Below, piece after piece: positions 25,853 to 34,448 of a DNA stretch of 64,000 nt (position 1 is the stretch's first letter; the number at the start of each line of letters is the position of its first letter). This DNA is from Coprococcus_C hominis. Lineage in GTDB: Bacteria > Bacillota > Clostridia > Lachnospirales > Lachnospiraceae. The stretch is from the NCBI RefSeq assembly GCF_020687505.1, contig NZ_JAJEQT010000008.1; one strand, written 5' to 3'. The position numbers and the translations under genes are program-made. The notes beneath the pieces are model-generated. The model was not told the DNA's origin. It saw only the letters and a program-made list of their open reading frames with translations, and ran no database searches.

Positions 25853-25884
25853 AGTGTAGCATAGGAATGTATCAAATTTGTATC
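25853..25884 (-). promoter_or_regulatory. Promoter with 11-bp direct repeats (lipoprotein operon)
   Basis: Plus-strand TGTATC half sites start at 25868 and 25879, 11 bp apart. The minus-strand -10 box TACACT (25858-25853) lies 9 nt away. The 20-bp site 25866-25885 differs at only two positions from 37820-37839 upstream of the export operon. Confidence 0.55.
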
Positions 25885-25916
25885 TATTCCAGATAAATAT
25901 TAAATAATCGCAATTA

Positions 25917-26348
25917 TTACAGACTTGCGAGTGTCTGACCAAGTGCCTTCAGTTCATCTTCTGCGTCCGGACCAGGTGTTCCGTTTACTGCGATACCTTC
26001 GCCATTTACAACTGTTGCGCCATCTGCAACGATACGATCCTCCCAGTCACGCATCCACTCCTGGTTGCCCCAGCCGTAAGAACCAAACAGTGCAATCTGC
26101 TTTCCAGCGATCACGCCATCAAGCTCACACATAAATGGCTCCATCTGTGTCTCTTCCAGCTGCTCTGCGCCCATAGATGGACAGCCAAGTGCGATCACGG
26201 ATGCATCCTTCAATGCATCAACGCTTGCCTGATCTACCGTGATCAGCTCTGCCTCACCGCCTGCGGCTGCTACACCGTCTGCGATACTGCCTGCCATCAT
26301 GGCTGTATTTCCTGTTCCGCTCCAATATACAATACTTACTTTGCTCAT
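25917..26348 (-). CDS. Flavodoxin
   Basis: This is a 143-residue short-chain flavodoxin that binds FMN and carries electrons in place of ferredoxin. The phosphate loop is WSGTGNTAMM (residues 9-18), with further FMN-contact segments at GCPSMGAEQLE and LFGSYGWGNQEWM. It is co-transcribed with the DUF3793 gene 50 bp upstream. A DtxR-like operator in front of that gene suggests induction by iron limitation, when flavodoxin replaces iron-sulfur ferredoxin. Confidence 0.92.
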   Translation of the reverse strand: MSKVSIVYWSGTGNTAMMAGSIADGVAAAGGEAELITVDQASVDALKDASVIALGCPSMGAEQLEETQMEPFMCELDGVIAGKQIALFGSYGWGNQEWMRDWEDRIVADGATVVNGEGIAVNGTPGPDAEDELKALGQTLASL

Positions 26349-26398
26349 AACTTATCCCTTTCTTTTTGTTATATATTTGGCGTTTTGCAAGTCACAGC

Positions 26399-26986
26399 TC
26401 AGACTGCGATCTCCCGGATTGTCTTACCCTCCAGAATCTCCTGCAGCACATGCTCCCGTTCCTCGTCAAAACGCTGAAACAACTGTGTCATCTCCTGCTC
26501 ATTGTGATAAACCTTCCAATATCCGTAAAAGGAAAAATTTTCTCCATCATTCTCCATAAATCCTAAGATGTCCTCGATCGGATACTCCAGGAAAGCTCCC
26601 ATCTCATGTGGATATGCAATCTCTCCTCTGCTATACTGTTCCACACGCGAAAACAGTCTATGCAGCATCGCAGAAAAATCATCTGCCGGATAGCCATAAC
26701 CACGCAGAAATTTCTGTACCTTCTCAGATAGAATGTAGCGTTTGAGTGCTTCTCTCCGATACAAAAATAACATGAATTTATTCGCTTTGATTTTTAGAAG
26801 ATGATAAGAAATCCCTGTTCCCCGCACAAGCTTCCGGATCATGTAAAACTCCTGCATTGTCACTGTGATCAGATTCGAAGCCTTGCTTCCCTTGATCACC
26901 GGTGCACAATTGACCGCCATCATCACGGCTGTGTTTTTTTCGAGATCGTTTGATTGTTTGATTTGAACCAGTTCCTGTATCGGCAT
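26399..26986 (-). CDS. DUF3793 family protein
   Basis: This 195-residue soluble protein of unknown function matches DUF3793 by the early NCAPVIKGSKASNLI, GYGYPADDFSAML and ENDGENFSFYGYWKVY segments and a C-terminal HTH-like tail (ILEGKTIREIAV). In clostridia such genes commonly sit beside flavodoxin or iron-transport genes, as here. A strong promoter overlapped by a palindromic operator lies immediately upstream (27002-27065). RBS AGGTGAGG precedes ATG 26986. Confidence 0.75.
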   Translation of the reverse strand: MPIQELVQIKQSNDLEKNTAVMMAVNCAPVIKGSKASNLITVTMQEFYMIRKLVRGTGISYHLLKIKANKFMLFLYRREALKRYILSEKVQKFLRGYGYPADDFSAMLHRLFSRVEQYSRGEIAYPHEMGAFLEYPIEDILGFMENDGENFSFYGYWKVYHNEQEMTQLFQRFDEEREHVLQEILEGKTIREIAV

Positions 26987-27001
26987 ATCGTTTCCTCACC
27001 T

Positions 27002-27065
27002 TGATGCATATAAGTTAGTCTAAGCTAACTATATGCATCATACAGGAACTTATTATGAAAATCAA
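27002..27065 (-). promoter_or_regulatory. Promoter and DtxR/IdeR-like palindromic operator
   Basis: On the minus strand TTGATT (27065-27060), a 17-nt spacer and TATGAT (27042-27037) form the promoter. The -10 box runs into a 39-bp dyad (27002-27040) whose centre AGTTAG-TCTAAG-CTAACT (27013-27030) resembles DtxR/IdeR boxes with TTAG and CTAA arms. A repressor here would block initiation. The link to iron is inferred from motif and neighbours. Confidence 0.6.
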
Positions 27066-27087
27066 GAATTATATATGAGAAAATATA

Positions 27088-27912
27088 TCATTTGTTGTTC
27101 TGTAATGGCATCAGGACAATTCCCTGTCCATGCTCCGTCGTATATTGCAATGCCTGTAGGTTCTCTAAGTCACCAGATACCCGGAGTGTGATCAATGCTC
27201 CATTTTTAATTTCTTTTATCTCCTCTGCGTCCGGGTAAGGAATCGTCACAGAAGCAACTGGCATATACTCCACCGCGCTCGCCGTGTACAGCTTATTTTC
27301 CCCAAGGACATCCCGTATCTGCACATTTTCATAGAAGTCCAGAAGTGTTGTTGTCTGCGCAAACTTCGTGTTGTTTGTCCATGCAAGCAGGATTGTCCCA
27401 CTCTCTGTCATATAAACGATATTCTCCACGCTGTTATCATACTTCGTAAATGTGATCTTCCAGAGATATGCCGCATAGGTATCAAAGCTGGTGTCCGTGT
27501 AGCAGTAAAGTTCTGACGAATATGAATACAGATTGTCATACTGGATCTGCACGGAATACGGATACACACCCTGCTTGTAATAGACATCCAACTGCTTCTT
27601 CGCAAGTTCCACCGCTTCGACTTCATCCAGAAAGCCCTCTGTGATATCGCATTTTGTCATGTTACTGTCCCATGTGCCGGAGATCAGCTTGATCCGATCG
27701 ACAGCCGAGAGATTTGAGGATGTATTGCGTGACATCATCGTTCCCGCTTCCAGATAATATTCCTCCGGTGCCACCTCGACGTGATTCGTCTGTTCCGTAA
27801 GCGTCCGTGCAAGCAGATATTTCGGTGCTACGATGCTTAGCACGACGATCAGCGCACAACAGACAAATAACAGTCCGACGCGTATTTTATTGTTCTGTAA
27901 GATTTTTTTCAT
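27088..27912 (-). CDS. Membrane-anchored protein of two-component triple 2
   Basis: This protein of about 274 residues has one N-terminal transmembrane helix (GLLFVCCALIVVLSIVAPKY) and an extracytoplasmic remainder. No named family is recognised. It is the paralogue of the protein at 1616-2476, with the same APK-x3-A boundary, similar acidic segment after the helix and the same place after a histidine kinase. Its start (27912, after GGTGG) overlaps the kinase 3' end by 26 bp, so it is translationally coupled. A role in modulating the kinase is suggested by position only. Confidence 0.7.
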   Translation of the reverse strand: MKKILQNNKIRVGLLFVCCALIVVLSIVAPKYLLARTLTEQTNHVEVAPEEYYLEAGTMMSRNTSSNLSAVDRIKLISGTWDSNMTKCDITEGFLDEVEAVELAKKQLDVYYKQGVYPYSVQIQYDNLYSYSSELYCYTDTSFDTYAAYLWKITFTKYDNSVENIVYMTESGTILLAWTNNTKFAQTTTLLDFYENVQIRDVLGENKLYTASAVEYMPVASVTIPYPDAEEIKEIKNGALITLRVSGDLENLQALQYTTEHGQGIVLMPLQNNK

Positions 27913-29317
27913 GAAATACCACCCACATTGTTGTGCCTTCTCCAACTGTACTTTCGATCTCCAGCTTCTCCCCATGGCTTTCCACAATAGATGCCGCAAG
28001 CGAAAGTCCAAGTCCCGCACCGCCCTCTTTCCGTGAACGCGATTTATCTACCATATAAAACTCATCGAAGATTCTTTGTAAATGTTCTTCACTGATACCA
28101 ACACCAAAATCCTGCACGCCAATCTGCACGCCATCGTCCGTCTGCTTCGCAAAGAACCGAATCTCACTTCCTTGCTCTGACGCCTTTCTGGCGTTGTCTA
28201 TAATATTGATAAATGCGGATTTCAAAAGATTGCTGTCTCCCTCGATCCTCGCTTCCACCGTCGTACAGACAAGCGTCTGGTTCTTCTGCGCCAGGATTGG
28301 CGTCACACTCTCCGTAACCTCCTGCATGAAGTTCACAACCGAGATCAGTTGAAACTCAATCTTTCTGTGTTTCGTGTAAATAAAATCAAACAGCTTCATC
28401 GACATTGCCTCAAGACGTTTTCCTTCATGGAAAATATACGATGCCGCAAGCACCTGATTCTCCCTTTTCATCTCCTTGGAACGCAGCATGTCCGCATACC
28501 CGATGATCGTTGTCATCGGCGTTTTGACCTCATGCGTGAAATCTGCCACGAACTGTTCCTGTCGTGTCACCATTCCCTGCAGTTCATCCATATGCTCACA
28601 CACTGCATCCGCCATCTGGTTGTAGGTCTGTGCCAGTGTACCTACTTCATCGTGACTGCGCAGATGCACGCGGCTCTCGTAATCGCCCTCTCCAAACTTC
28701 TTCGACGCCCGGTTCAGCGTCTCCAAAGGCTTCGTCAGAAGATATGTAATCACAAACACTGCCACCGTACAGCAAAGCACGACAATACCTAAAAGCAGGA
28801 CAAAATACCGCCGTTCATTCTCCACCAGCTGATATGTCTCGGTGATATCCCGCGCATTGATAATATTCATCTTTTTGTCCTGAACCAGACTTGTTGAACA
28901 GGAAAACAGATAATACCGCCCGGCTTCCTTCGTGATCATGTACTGCTTCTGCCCGATCACTGCGGTACTCCACAGCTCCTCCGGGCAGGAAAGTTTATTG
29001 TCGTCTGCCGCAGAATGCACAACCTCCGCACCATCGTAGAACACATAGACACCTTTGTTGTTTCCGCCCATTTTACCTACGACATCGGCACTTAAATTCT
29101 TCATCTGATATACAAGATTCGATGGGGATGAATTGATCGTATCGAGCAAACGATACTCGATCGTCGATTGCAGCAGATTGTTTTCCTCGATCGAGGTTTT
29201 GATCTGTGCATCAAGCGCAAGCTGGAAATTCCGACGGATCATAAAGAATCCGACGGTTCCAATTCCAAGCGATAATAATATGATATTGATAATTACAACT
29301 TTATAACGAAACTTCAC
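27887..29317 (-). CDS. Sensor histidine kinase (system 2)
   Basis: This 476-residue kinase has TM1 (about 6-27), an extracytoplasmic sensor (28-170), TM2 (171-194), HAMP (195-247), a HisKA domain with DFTHEVKTPMTT (His262) and an HATPase domain with NIIDNARKA, VQDFGVGI and GGAGLGLSLA. Catalytic boxes are intact. It lies 17 bp after its regulator. It is the paralogue of the kinase at 2473-3951; both share the DEFYMVDKSRSR-like segment. It probably senses the state of the envelope or a substrate of the export system encoded in the same operon. Confidence 0.9.
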   Translation of the reverse strand: MKFRYKVVIINIILLSLGIGTVGFFMIRRNFQLALDAQIKTSIEENNLLQSTIEYRLLDTINSSPSNLVYQMKNLSADVVGKMGGNNKGVYVFYDGAEVVHSAADDNKLSCPEELWSTAVIGQKQYMITKEAGRYYLFSCSTSLVQDKKMNIINARDITETYQLVENERRYFVLLLGIVVLCCTVAVFVITYLLTKPLETLNRASKKFGEGDYESRVHLRSHDEVGTLAQTYNQMADAVCEHMDELQGMVTRQEQFVADFTHEVKTPMTTIIGYADMLRSKEMKRENQVLAASYIFHEGKRLEAMSMKLFDFIYTKHRKIEFQLISVVNFMQEVTESVTPILAQKNQTLVCTTVEARIEGDSNLLKSAFINIIDNARKASEQGSEIRFFAKQTDDGVQIGVQDFGVGISEEHLQRIFDEFYMVDKSRSRKEGGAGLGLSLAASIVESHGEKLEIESTVGEGTTMWVVFHEKNLTEQ

Positions 29318-29334
29318 GAATCTTCTCTATTCCT

Positions 29335-29988
29335 TTAATCTTCCAGCCGGTATCCAACTTTGTAAATCGTCCTCAGCTTATCGGTCAGACCAAGTTTCTT
29401 ACGGAGACGCTGTACATGCAGATCGAGGGTACGCGTATCACCGTAGCTGTCATTTTCCCAGACAAGCTCGTAGATTTTGTCCCGAAACAGGGTAATATTT
29501 CTGTTGCGCACAAATATCTCCAGCAGCATAAATTCTTTTGGTGTCAGTTCGACTGGTACACAGTCCCGCAGCACCGTGCGATTATCCGTATTGATGACAA
29601 GATCGCCATACACAAGCTTTGTCGCATCCTTATGGAACCGCCGCAGCACAACCTGTACACGCGCGATCAACTCCACGATCTCAAACGGTTTCACGATATA
29701 ATCCTCAGCACCGAGATTTAATCCCCTGACACGATCATCCAGTCCTGCCTTTGCTGTCAGAAAAATCACCGGCGTTCCCGTCGGCTTGATATATTCCAAC
29801 AATTCATATCCATTTACCTTCGGCAGCATGATATCCAGTAAAACCAGATCAAACGTCTGTGTCTCTATCTGATCCGCTGCCGCCATACCATCATATACAC
29901 AGGTGCAGGCATATCCGGCATCCTCCAGATTCATCCGAATGAGATCCGAAATCGCGCGTTCATCCTCCACTACCAGTATCTTAATCAT
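29335..29988 (-). CDS. OmpR-family response regulator (system 2)
   Basis: This 217-residue regulator has a receiver with VEDE, phospho-acceptor Asp52 (LLDIMLP) and VKPFE, then a winged-helix output domain with DTRTLDLHVQRLRKKLG. It is a close paralogue of the regulator at 3954-4607, and the recognition helices are almost identical, so cross-recognition of sites is likely. Its start overlaps the stop of the upstream ATPase gene (ATGA), which places it inside the export operon. It is the best candidate to bind the GATACA repeats at 37807-37838 and 25853-25884. Confidence 0.92.
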   Translation of the reverse strand: MIKILVVEDERAISDLIRMNLEDAGYACTCVYDGMAAADQIETQTFDLVLLDIMLPKVNGYELLEYIKPTGTPVIFLTAKAGLDDRVRGLNLGAEDYIVKPFEIVELIARVQVVLRRFHKDATKLVYGDLVINTDNRTVLRDCVPVELTPKEFMLLEIFVRNRNITLFRDKIYELVWENDSYGDTRTLDLHVQRLRKKLGLTDKLRTIYKVGYRLED

Positions 29989-30908
29989 TCCTTCTTTTCC
30001 TCCGCCTCGATCACGACGCGTCCATCCTCGATGCGCACCTTGACCTTGTTCGTATCAATGCCTGCTGCCGCAAGCATATCATCGCTCAGCTGCACACGAT
30101 GTGCCTTATCCAGCACGGAATATTCCTCATGTGTCTCATCCGTCATATCCGGTAATTCCAACTGATCCAGCATATCCCGGTAATGCTGTTTCAGGATCTT
30201 CTCTGTACTGATCTTGCCATCCGAAATCATGACAACACGGTCTACCTTATGTGCAAGTTTCATATCATGCGTGACTATGATGATCGTAAGTCCAAGCTCC
30301 CGGTTTAACTTCCGGAACAGATCCTGAATGTTCGAAGAAGTCTTTGTATCAACCGCTCCGGTCGGCTCATCGGCGAGCAGGATTTCCGGCTCGTTTGCAA
30401 GCGCGACTGCGATTGCCACTCTCTGCTGTTCTCCACCAGACATCTGTGCCGGGTAAGAATCCCGTTTATGCTCCATGCCAACTAACGCCAGCAATTCCTC
30501 TGCCTTCTCCCGCCGTTTCTTCGCGCTTTTATGGATTGCAAGCATTGGTGCCTCAATATTTTCCAGCGAAGTCAGATACGGAAACAGATTCCGTCCGCTC
30601 TTCTGCCATACAAACCCGATCTGTTTCTTCCGGTACTGCACCATCTGACGCTCTGTAAATTCCGCCAGATTCTGTCCATCCACGATGATCCGTCCGGCGG
30701 ATGGCACTTCCAGACCTCCAACGATATTCATAAGCGTACTTTTTCCGCTTCCACTCTTCCCGATGATTGCCATCAGCTCCCCGCGGTTGACCGTCAGGTC
30801 AAGTCCCTGCAAAGCAAGCACCTCAACCTCTTTTGTCTTATAGATCTTCACGAGAGAATCGCAGACGATCAGAGGGGCAGTTTCCGCCAGATCTGCCTCC
30901 TCCGCCAT
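29985..30908 (-). CDS. ABC transporter ATPase (MacB/LolD type), second
   Basis: This ABC ATPase of about 307 residues has Walker A GKSGSGKST, Q-loop in FVWQKSGRN, signature MSGGEQQRVAIA, Walker B ILLADEPTG and the switch His in IIVTHDM. Beyond residue 230 is a roughly 75-residue C-terminal extension with an AbrB-like/beta-rich end (VKVRIEDGRVVIEAE), unusual for the LolD type. ATG 30908 lies after the previous stop; a longer frame would overlap it. It pairs with the ATPase at 30934-31626 to energise the single large permease upstream. Confidence 0.9.
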   Translation of the reverse strand: MAEEADLAETAPLIVCDSLVKIYKTKEVEVLALQGLDLTVNRGELMAIIGKSGSGKSTLMNIVGGLEVPSAGRIIVDGQNLAEFTERQMVQYRKKQIGFVWQKSGRNLFPYLTSLENIEAPMLAIHKSAKKRREKAEELLALVGMEHKRDSYPAQMSGGEQQRVAIAVALANEPEILLADEPTGAVDTKTSSNIQDLFRKLNRELGLTIIIVTHDMKLAHKVDRVVMISDGKISTEKILKQHYRDMLDQLELPDMTDETHEEYSVLDKAHRVQLSDDMLAAAGIDTNKVKVRIEDGRVVIEAEEKKE

Positions 30909-30933
30909 GTCGTTTTTCCTATCTTCCAATGTA

Positions 30934-31626
30934 TCATTCTCGTATTTGTCTGTCAATAATCTCACCATCCTCCAACTCATAGACAACATCGCCAAGCTCC
31001 ATCAGGTTTGGATCATGTGTTGTCATAACGATCGTCACGCCTTCTTTCTCGATCAGGTTTCGGAACAACTGCATGACCCGAAGTCCAGACTCGGTATCCA
31101 GCGCTCCGGTCGGTTCATCTGCAAACACAACCTTCGGCCGGTGTGCCACTGCCCGCGCGATTGCGACCCGCTGTTGCTCTCCACCGGACATCTGTCCCGG
31201 CATATGCCGCATACGCTCTTCCATTCCGACCAAGGCAAGTGTCTCCCTGATTCGTTCGTCAACCTCCTTCGCGGTCAGCTCCGGTTCTGCCAGCCGCATT
31301 GCAAAATCCACATTCTCATATGCATTCATAATCGGGATCAACGCAACTGCCTGAAAGACAAACCCAATTTCTTTTCTTCGCAGTTGTTCCTTCTGTGCAT
31401 CTTCCATCTCCGAATACACCTGTCCATCGAAACTGACATCTCCCTCTGTCGGTGCATCCAGGGCACTTAATATATTCATCAATGTGGTCTTTCCACTTCC
31501 AGAACGTCCCTTCAATATCGTAAGTTTCCCTGCCGGTATATCAATATCAACATGCTTCAAGGCGTAGAATTCGCCGTCACCAACCGGGAACATCCGTGTA
31601 ATATTTCTTGCTTCAATGATATTCAT
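30934..31626 (-). CDS. ABC transporter ATPase (MacB/LolD type), first
   Basis: This 230-residue LolD/MacB-type ATPase has Walker A GRSGSGKTT, signature MSGGEQQRVAIA, Walker B VVFADEPTG and TTHD. Length is typical of the class. ATG 31626, after AGGAGTTTCGCTT, lies 11 bp past the permease stop; the longer frame would overlap the permease. With the second ATPase it forms a probable heterodimer, an arrangement seen in asymmetric FtsX-type systems. Mechanotransmission or lipoprotein/peptide export are the typical functions of this group. Confidence 0.92.
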   Translation of the reverse strand: MNIIEARNITRMFPVGDGEFYALKHVDIDIPAGKLTILKGRSGSGKTTLMNILSALDAPTEGDVSFDGQVYSEMEDAQKEQLRRKEIGFVFQAVALIPIMNAYENVDFAMRLAEPELTAKEVDERIRETLALVGMEERMRHMPGQMSGGEQQRVAIARAVAHRPKVVFADEPTGALDTESGLRVMQLFRNLIEKEGVTIVMTTHDPNLMELGDVVYELEDGEIIDRQIRE

Positions 31627-31637
31627 AAGCGAAACTC

Positions 31638-34445
31638 CTACTCCTCTCCTAATTTCAATGCCTGCGTGATATTCAGACTCCGTACCAGCCGCCGCAGGAT
31701 CACGATACACAGCAAAATCATAACCAGGAGCACCGCGACAAGCTTCAACACATCCATCTGGTCGAGATAGACATAGATGCTTAAGTTATGTTTCTGCGGC
31801 AGATAAATCACACCAAATAACCGCACAAACAGATATGTCGCCACACCGCCGCAGGCACCACCTGCCAGAATCGATGGCAATGTGGAAAACAGATGCTCGT
31901 TTACAAGCATACGGTTTATCTCCTTCTCGCTTAAGCCCATCGCCCGATATACACCAAATAACAATTCCCGCTGCCGGATCGATGAAATCCAGTAAATCAG
32001 GAATCCAATCATACATAGAATCAGTGCAATGACAAAGCTCAAAGTGAACATTCCGTTTGTAATGCGTATCATCGCTGTTTCCTTCATCGCATCAATATCC
32101 CGGTCCAAAGCGGTATATGCCGACAACTTCGTTCCACTCGCGTCGATCACAGCCCGTACCGCATCACTGTCCACGCCATCTGCCAGCTTGTACCATATCT
32201 CATATGGAGAAATCTTGAAGCTCTGCACCGTTTTCGCATAGTTTGCGACGATCAGATAATGCTCGGTTTCTTCTCCATCCTCATATGTATACTGTACAAA
32301 ACCCGGCCACGCATCTACAACCGCTACAACCTTTCCGCTGATCGTACCGCGCACCGTCTCCTTCTTCATCACGGAATCCCCATATCTGGAACAATCCACA
32401 ACATCCCCCACTTTGACCTCCAGTGCCGCTGCCAGATTCTTCGACAGAATCACACCATTTTCCTGCTGTGCCAGTTCATTTAAATATGTATACCAATGAA
32501 CGTCTCTGTTTAGTTCCTCCTGCAAATACGCAGTCTCACCAAAATCTTTTGTATGGATTCCCATGAACTCACAGTTAGCAATCTTCGTTTTTCCCCGGCT
32601 TACCGATATATTGTTGGTTCGGATTACCTTTGCCATGCTCGTGCAAAGTCCCTGCTTGACCGGCTCGTCATATTTGACCGGATCTGGCTCCACATAGTTA
32701 TAGTCGATATCATTGGCAGACACATAAAATGCCTGCATCTTCCATGTCTCCTGCAAACGGATATCGGCTCCATCTGCATAGCGGATCCGGTTTTCATAGT
32801 TCTGGTTGATCGTGCGCGCCGCATTGGCATTGAACAGTCCCATCGCCACGGTCAGAATCAAAAATACCGAGATAAAGCCCTGCTTGCGGAAGTTCCGCGT
32901 GATCTGTAAGAACGACGCGTACACTGCCGGACGCCACTTTTTTCTGCCGATATGATAGACAAGCTGCACAAGATAATGCAGCAACCGCAGCACAACAAGT
33001 CCCATCGCCACGATAAACAATACAGAATCTAAGAAGATCAACGGATCCATCTTCGCCCCAAGCAGTGCCCGTGCACGAATCTTATCAATCTCCTGATTGA
33101 AATTGTGAAGCAGATAGATTGAAACACCAAGCAACACGATATCCAGAAAATATTTTTCCCAGAACATCTTCTTGTTGATCTTCTGATCAGATTTTTGCTG
33201 TACGATCGATACCCCGGAATGAATCACGACCGGAATCAGGATGAACAGAATTCCAACGGCAGACGCCGCCAGTCCATAGACAAGCATCACTGGTGTAAAA
33301 TGATACATCGAGAGATTCCCTGCATGGAACGTCAGGAAATCTGTGGTCGATGCAGCCAGCTTACAAAGTCCATATCCAAGTGGCGTTCCAATCAGCATTG
33401 CCACCAGACAGAGAATACACGCCTGCAATGCATAGAGCGCTACAATCTGGCTGCGGCGGTATCCCCGGCTCCGCATCATGGCGATCTCGCCCTGTTCTGT
33501 GTCGATGATCTGTCCAGTCACCATATAGATAAATGCAAGCACCAGACCAAGCAATGGAAGCTCCAATACCCAGAGCGTGATATCTATCGTTTTCTTGTCC
33601 TTCTGGTACTGCTTGAGCAGATTCAGGAACGAATCGGTAAAGCTCTCATCCTCCTTATGAAATTGCTCGATATAATATTGCACATCTGCTACATTCTTCT
33701 GATTGATCTTCGTATAATCAAGCAGCACATTGGTCGCATAGTTGATCTTTTCCGGTGCAAACTGCTTCACGATGGCATCAAAGGTTTCCTCACTTACAAA
33801 CATCTCCTGTTCCATCGTATTCGGCGCTGTATACCAGAAGGTGTCTGTGCTGTCCGTCTCCTTGAAGATACCACAGATCTGCAGCTTCAGCGTTTCCCCG
33901 TCTGCATCTGTCCAAAGTGGGAATTCCAATGTCTCACCGACTGTAAAGCCGCAGGCATCCATCACACTCTCGGACAACATACAGCCATACAGATTCTCAG
34001 CATACGCATCGTAGTCCTCGCCGACAAGCACCTGTGTATGTGCCAGCATATCCGGCATATACGATACCCTCAGATATTTTCCTTTTCCACCATACGCGCC
34101 CTGTGCGGACTGTTCATCCAGCGTCAGAATAGTCTGCGTATTCACCGCCTTTATGGATCCAAGATATTTCTCCCATGTCTGCTGATACCCTTTCACACCG
34201 TCGAGCACAGCCGCAGCTGTCTGACGTTTCTCCGTCACATAAGCACCTGTTCTTCCGATCACCGTCGGATATGCCTCTGCTTCCTCACCTGCATTATGAA
34301 AGCTGTCCAGCAGCATCTTGTTGAGCGAGCCTGCCTTGAACATTGGCTGACAGGAAACCGCCGCCACAAGGAAGACAAGTCCCAGAAGCAGGCAGGTCGT
34401 CAACCATTTTTTGTTTTTAATTTTTTGTAAAACGAACCGTATCAT
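31638..34445 (-). CDS. FtsX-like ABC permease (large, two FtsX domains)
   Basis: This 935-residue membrane protein has one N-terminal helix, a large extracytoplasmic region (about 35-290), a helical block (about 290-500) with the sequence EQGEIAMMRSRGYRRSQIVALY typical of FtsX domains (given in shortened form), a second extracytoplasmic region (about 540-780) and a final helical block with RQRELLFGVYRAMGLSEKEI. The size fits a fused two-domain permease, so two ATPases with one permease make a complete transporter. It starts 3 bp after the adaptor gene. Confidence 0.88.
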   Translation of the reverse strand: MIRFVLQKIKNKKWLTTCLLLGLVFLVAAVSCQPMFKAGSLNKMLLDSFHNAGEEAEAYPTVIGRTGAYVTEKRQTAAAVLDGVKGYQQTWEKYLGSIKAVNTQTILTLDEQSAQGAYGGKGKYLRVSYMPDMLAHTQVLVGEDYDAYAENLYGCMLSESVMDACGFTVGETLEFPLWTDADGETLKLQICGIFKETDSTDTFWYTAPNTMEQEMFVSEETFDAIVKQFAPEKINYATNVLLDYTKINQKNVADVQYYIEQFHKEDESFTDSFLNLLKQYQKDKKTIDITLWVLELPLLGLVLAFIYMVTGQIIDTEQGEIAMMRSRGYRRSQIVALYALQACILCLVAMLIGTPLGYGLCKLAASTTDFLTFHAGNLSMYHFTPVMLVYGLAASAVGILFILIPVVIHSGVSIVQQKSDQKINKKMFWEKYFLDIVLLGVSIYLLHNFNQEIDKIRARALLGAKMDPLIFLDSVLFIVAMGLVVLRLLHYLVQLVYHIGRKKWRPAVYASFLQITRNFRKQGFISVFLILTVAMGLFNANAARTINQNYENRIRYADGADIRLQETWKMQAFYVSANDIDYNYVEPDPVKYDEPVKQGLCTSMAKVIRTNNISVSRGKTKIANCEFMGIHTKDFGETAYLQEELNRDVHWYTYLNELAQQENGVILSKNLAAALEVKVGDVVDCSRYGDSVMKKETVRGTISGKVVAVVDAWPGFVQYTYEDGEETEHYLIVANYAKTVQSFKISPYEIWYKLADGVDSDAVRAVIDASGTKLSAYTALDRDIDAMKETAMIRITNGMFTLSFVIALILCMIGFLIYWISSIRQRELLFGVYRAMGLSEKEINRMLVNEHLFSTLPSILAGGACGGVATYLFVRLFGVIYLPQKHNLSIYVYLDQMDVLKLVAVLLVMILLCIVILRRLVRSLNITQALKLGEE

Positions 34446-34448
34446 CTT

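Noticed and set aside
33195..34430. Long plus-strand open frame of about 411 codons
   Set aside because: It is antisense to the FtsX-like permease. Its composition is rich in His, Cys, Gln and Arg with no recognisable domain.
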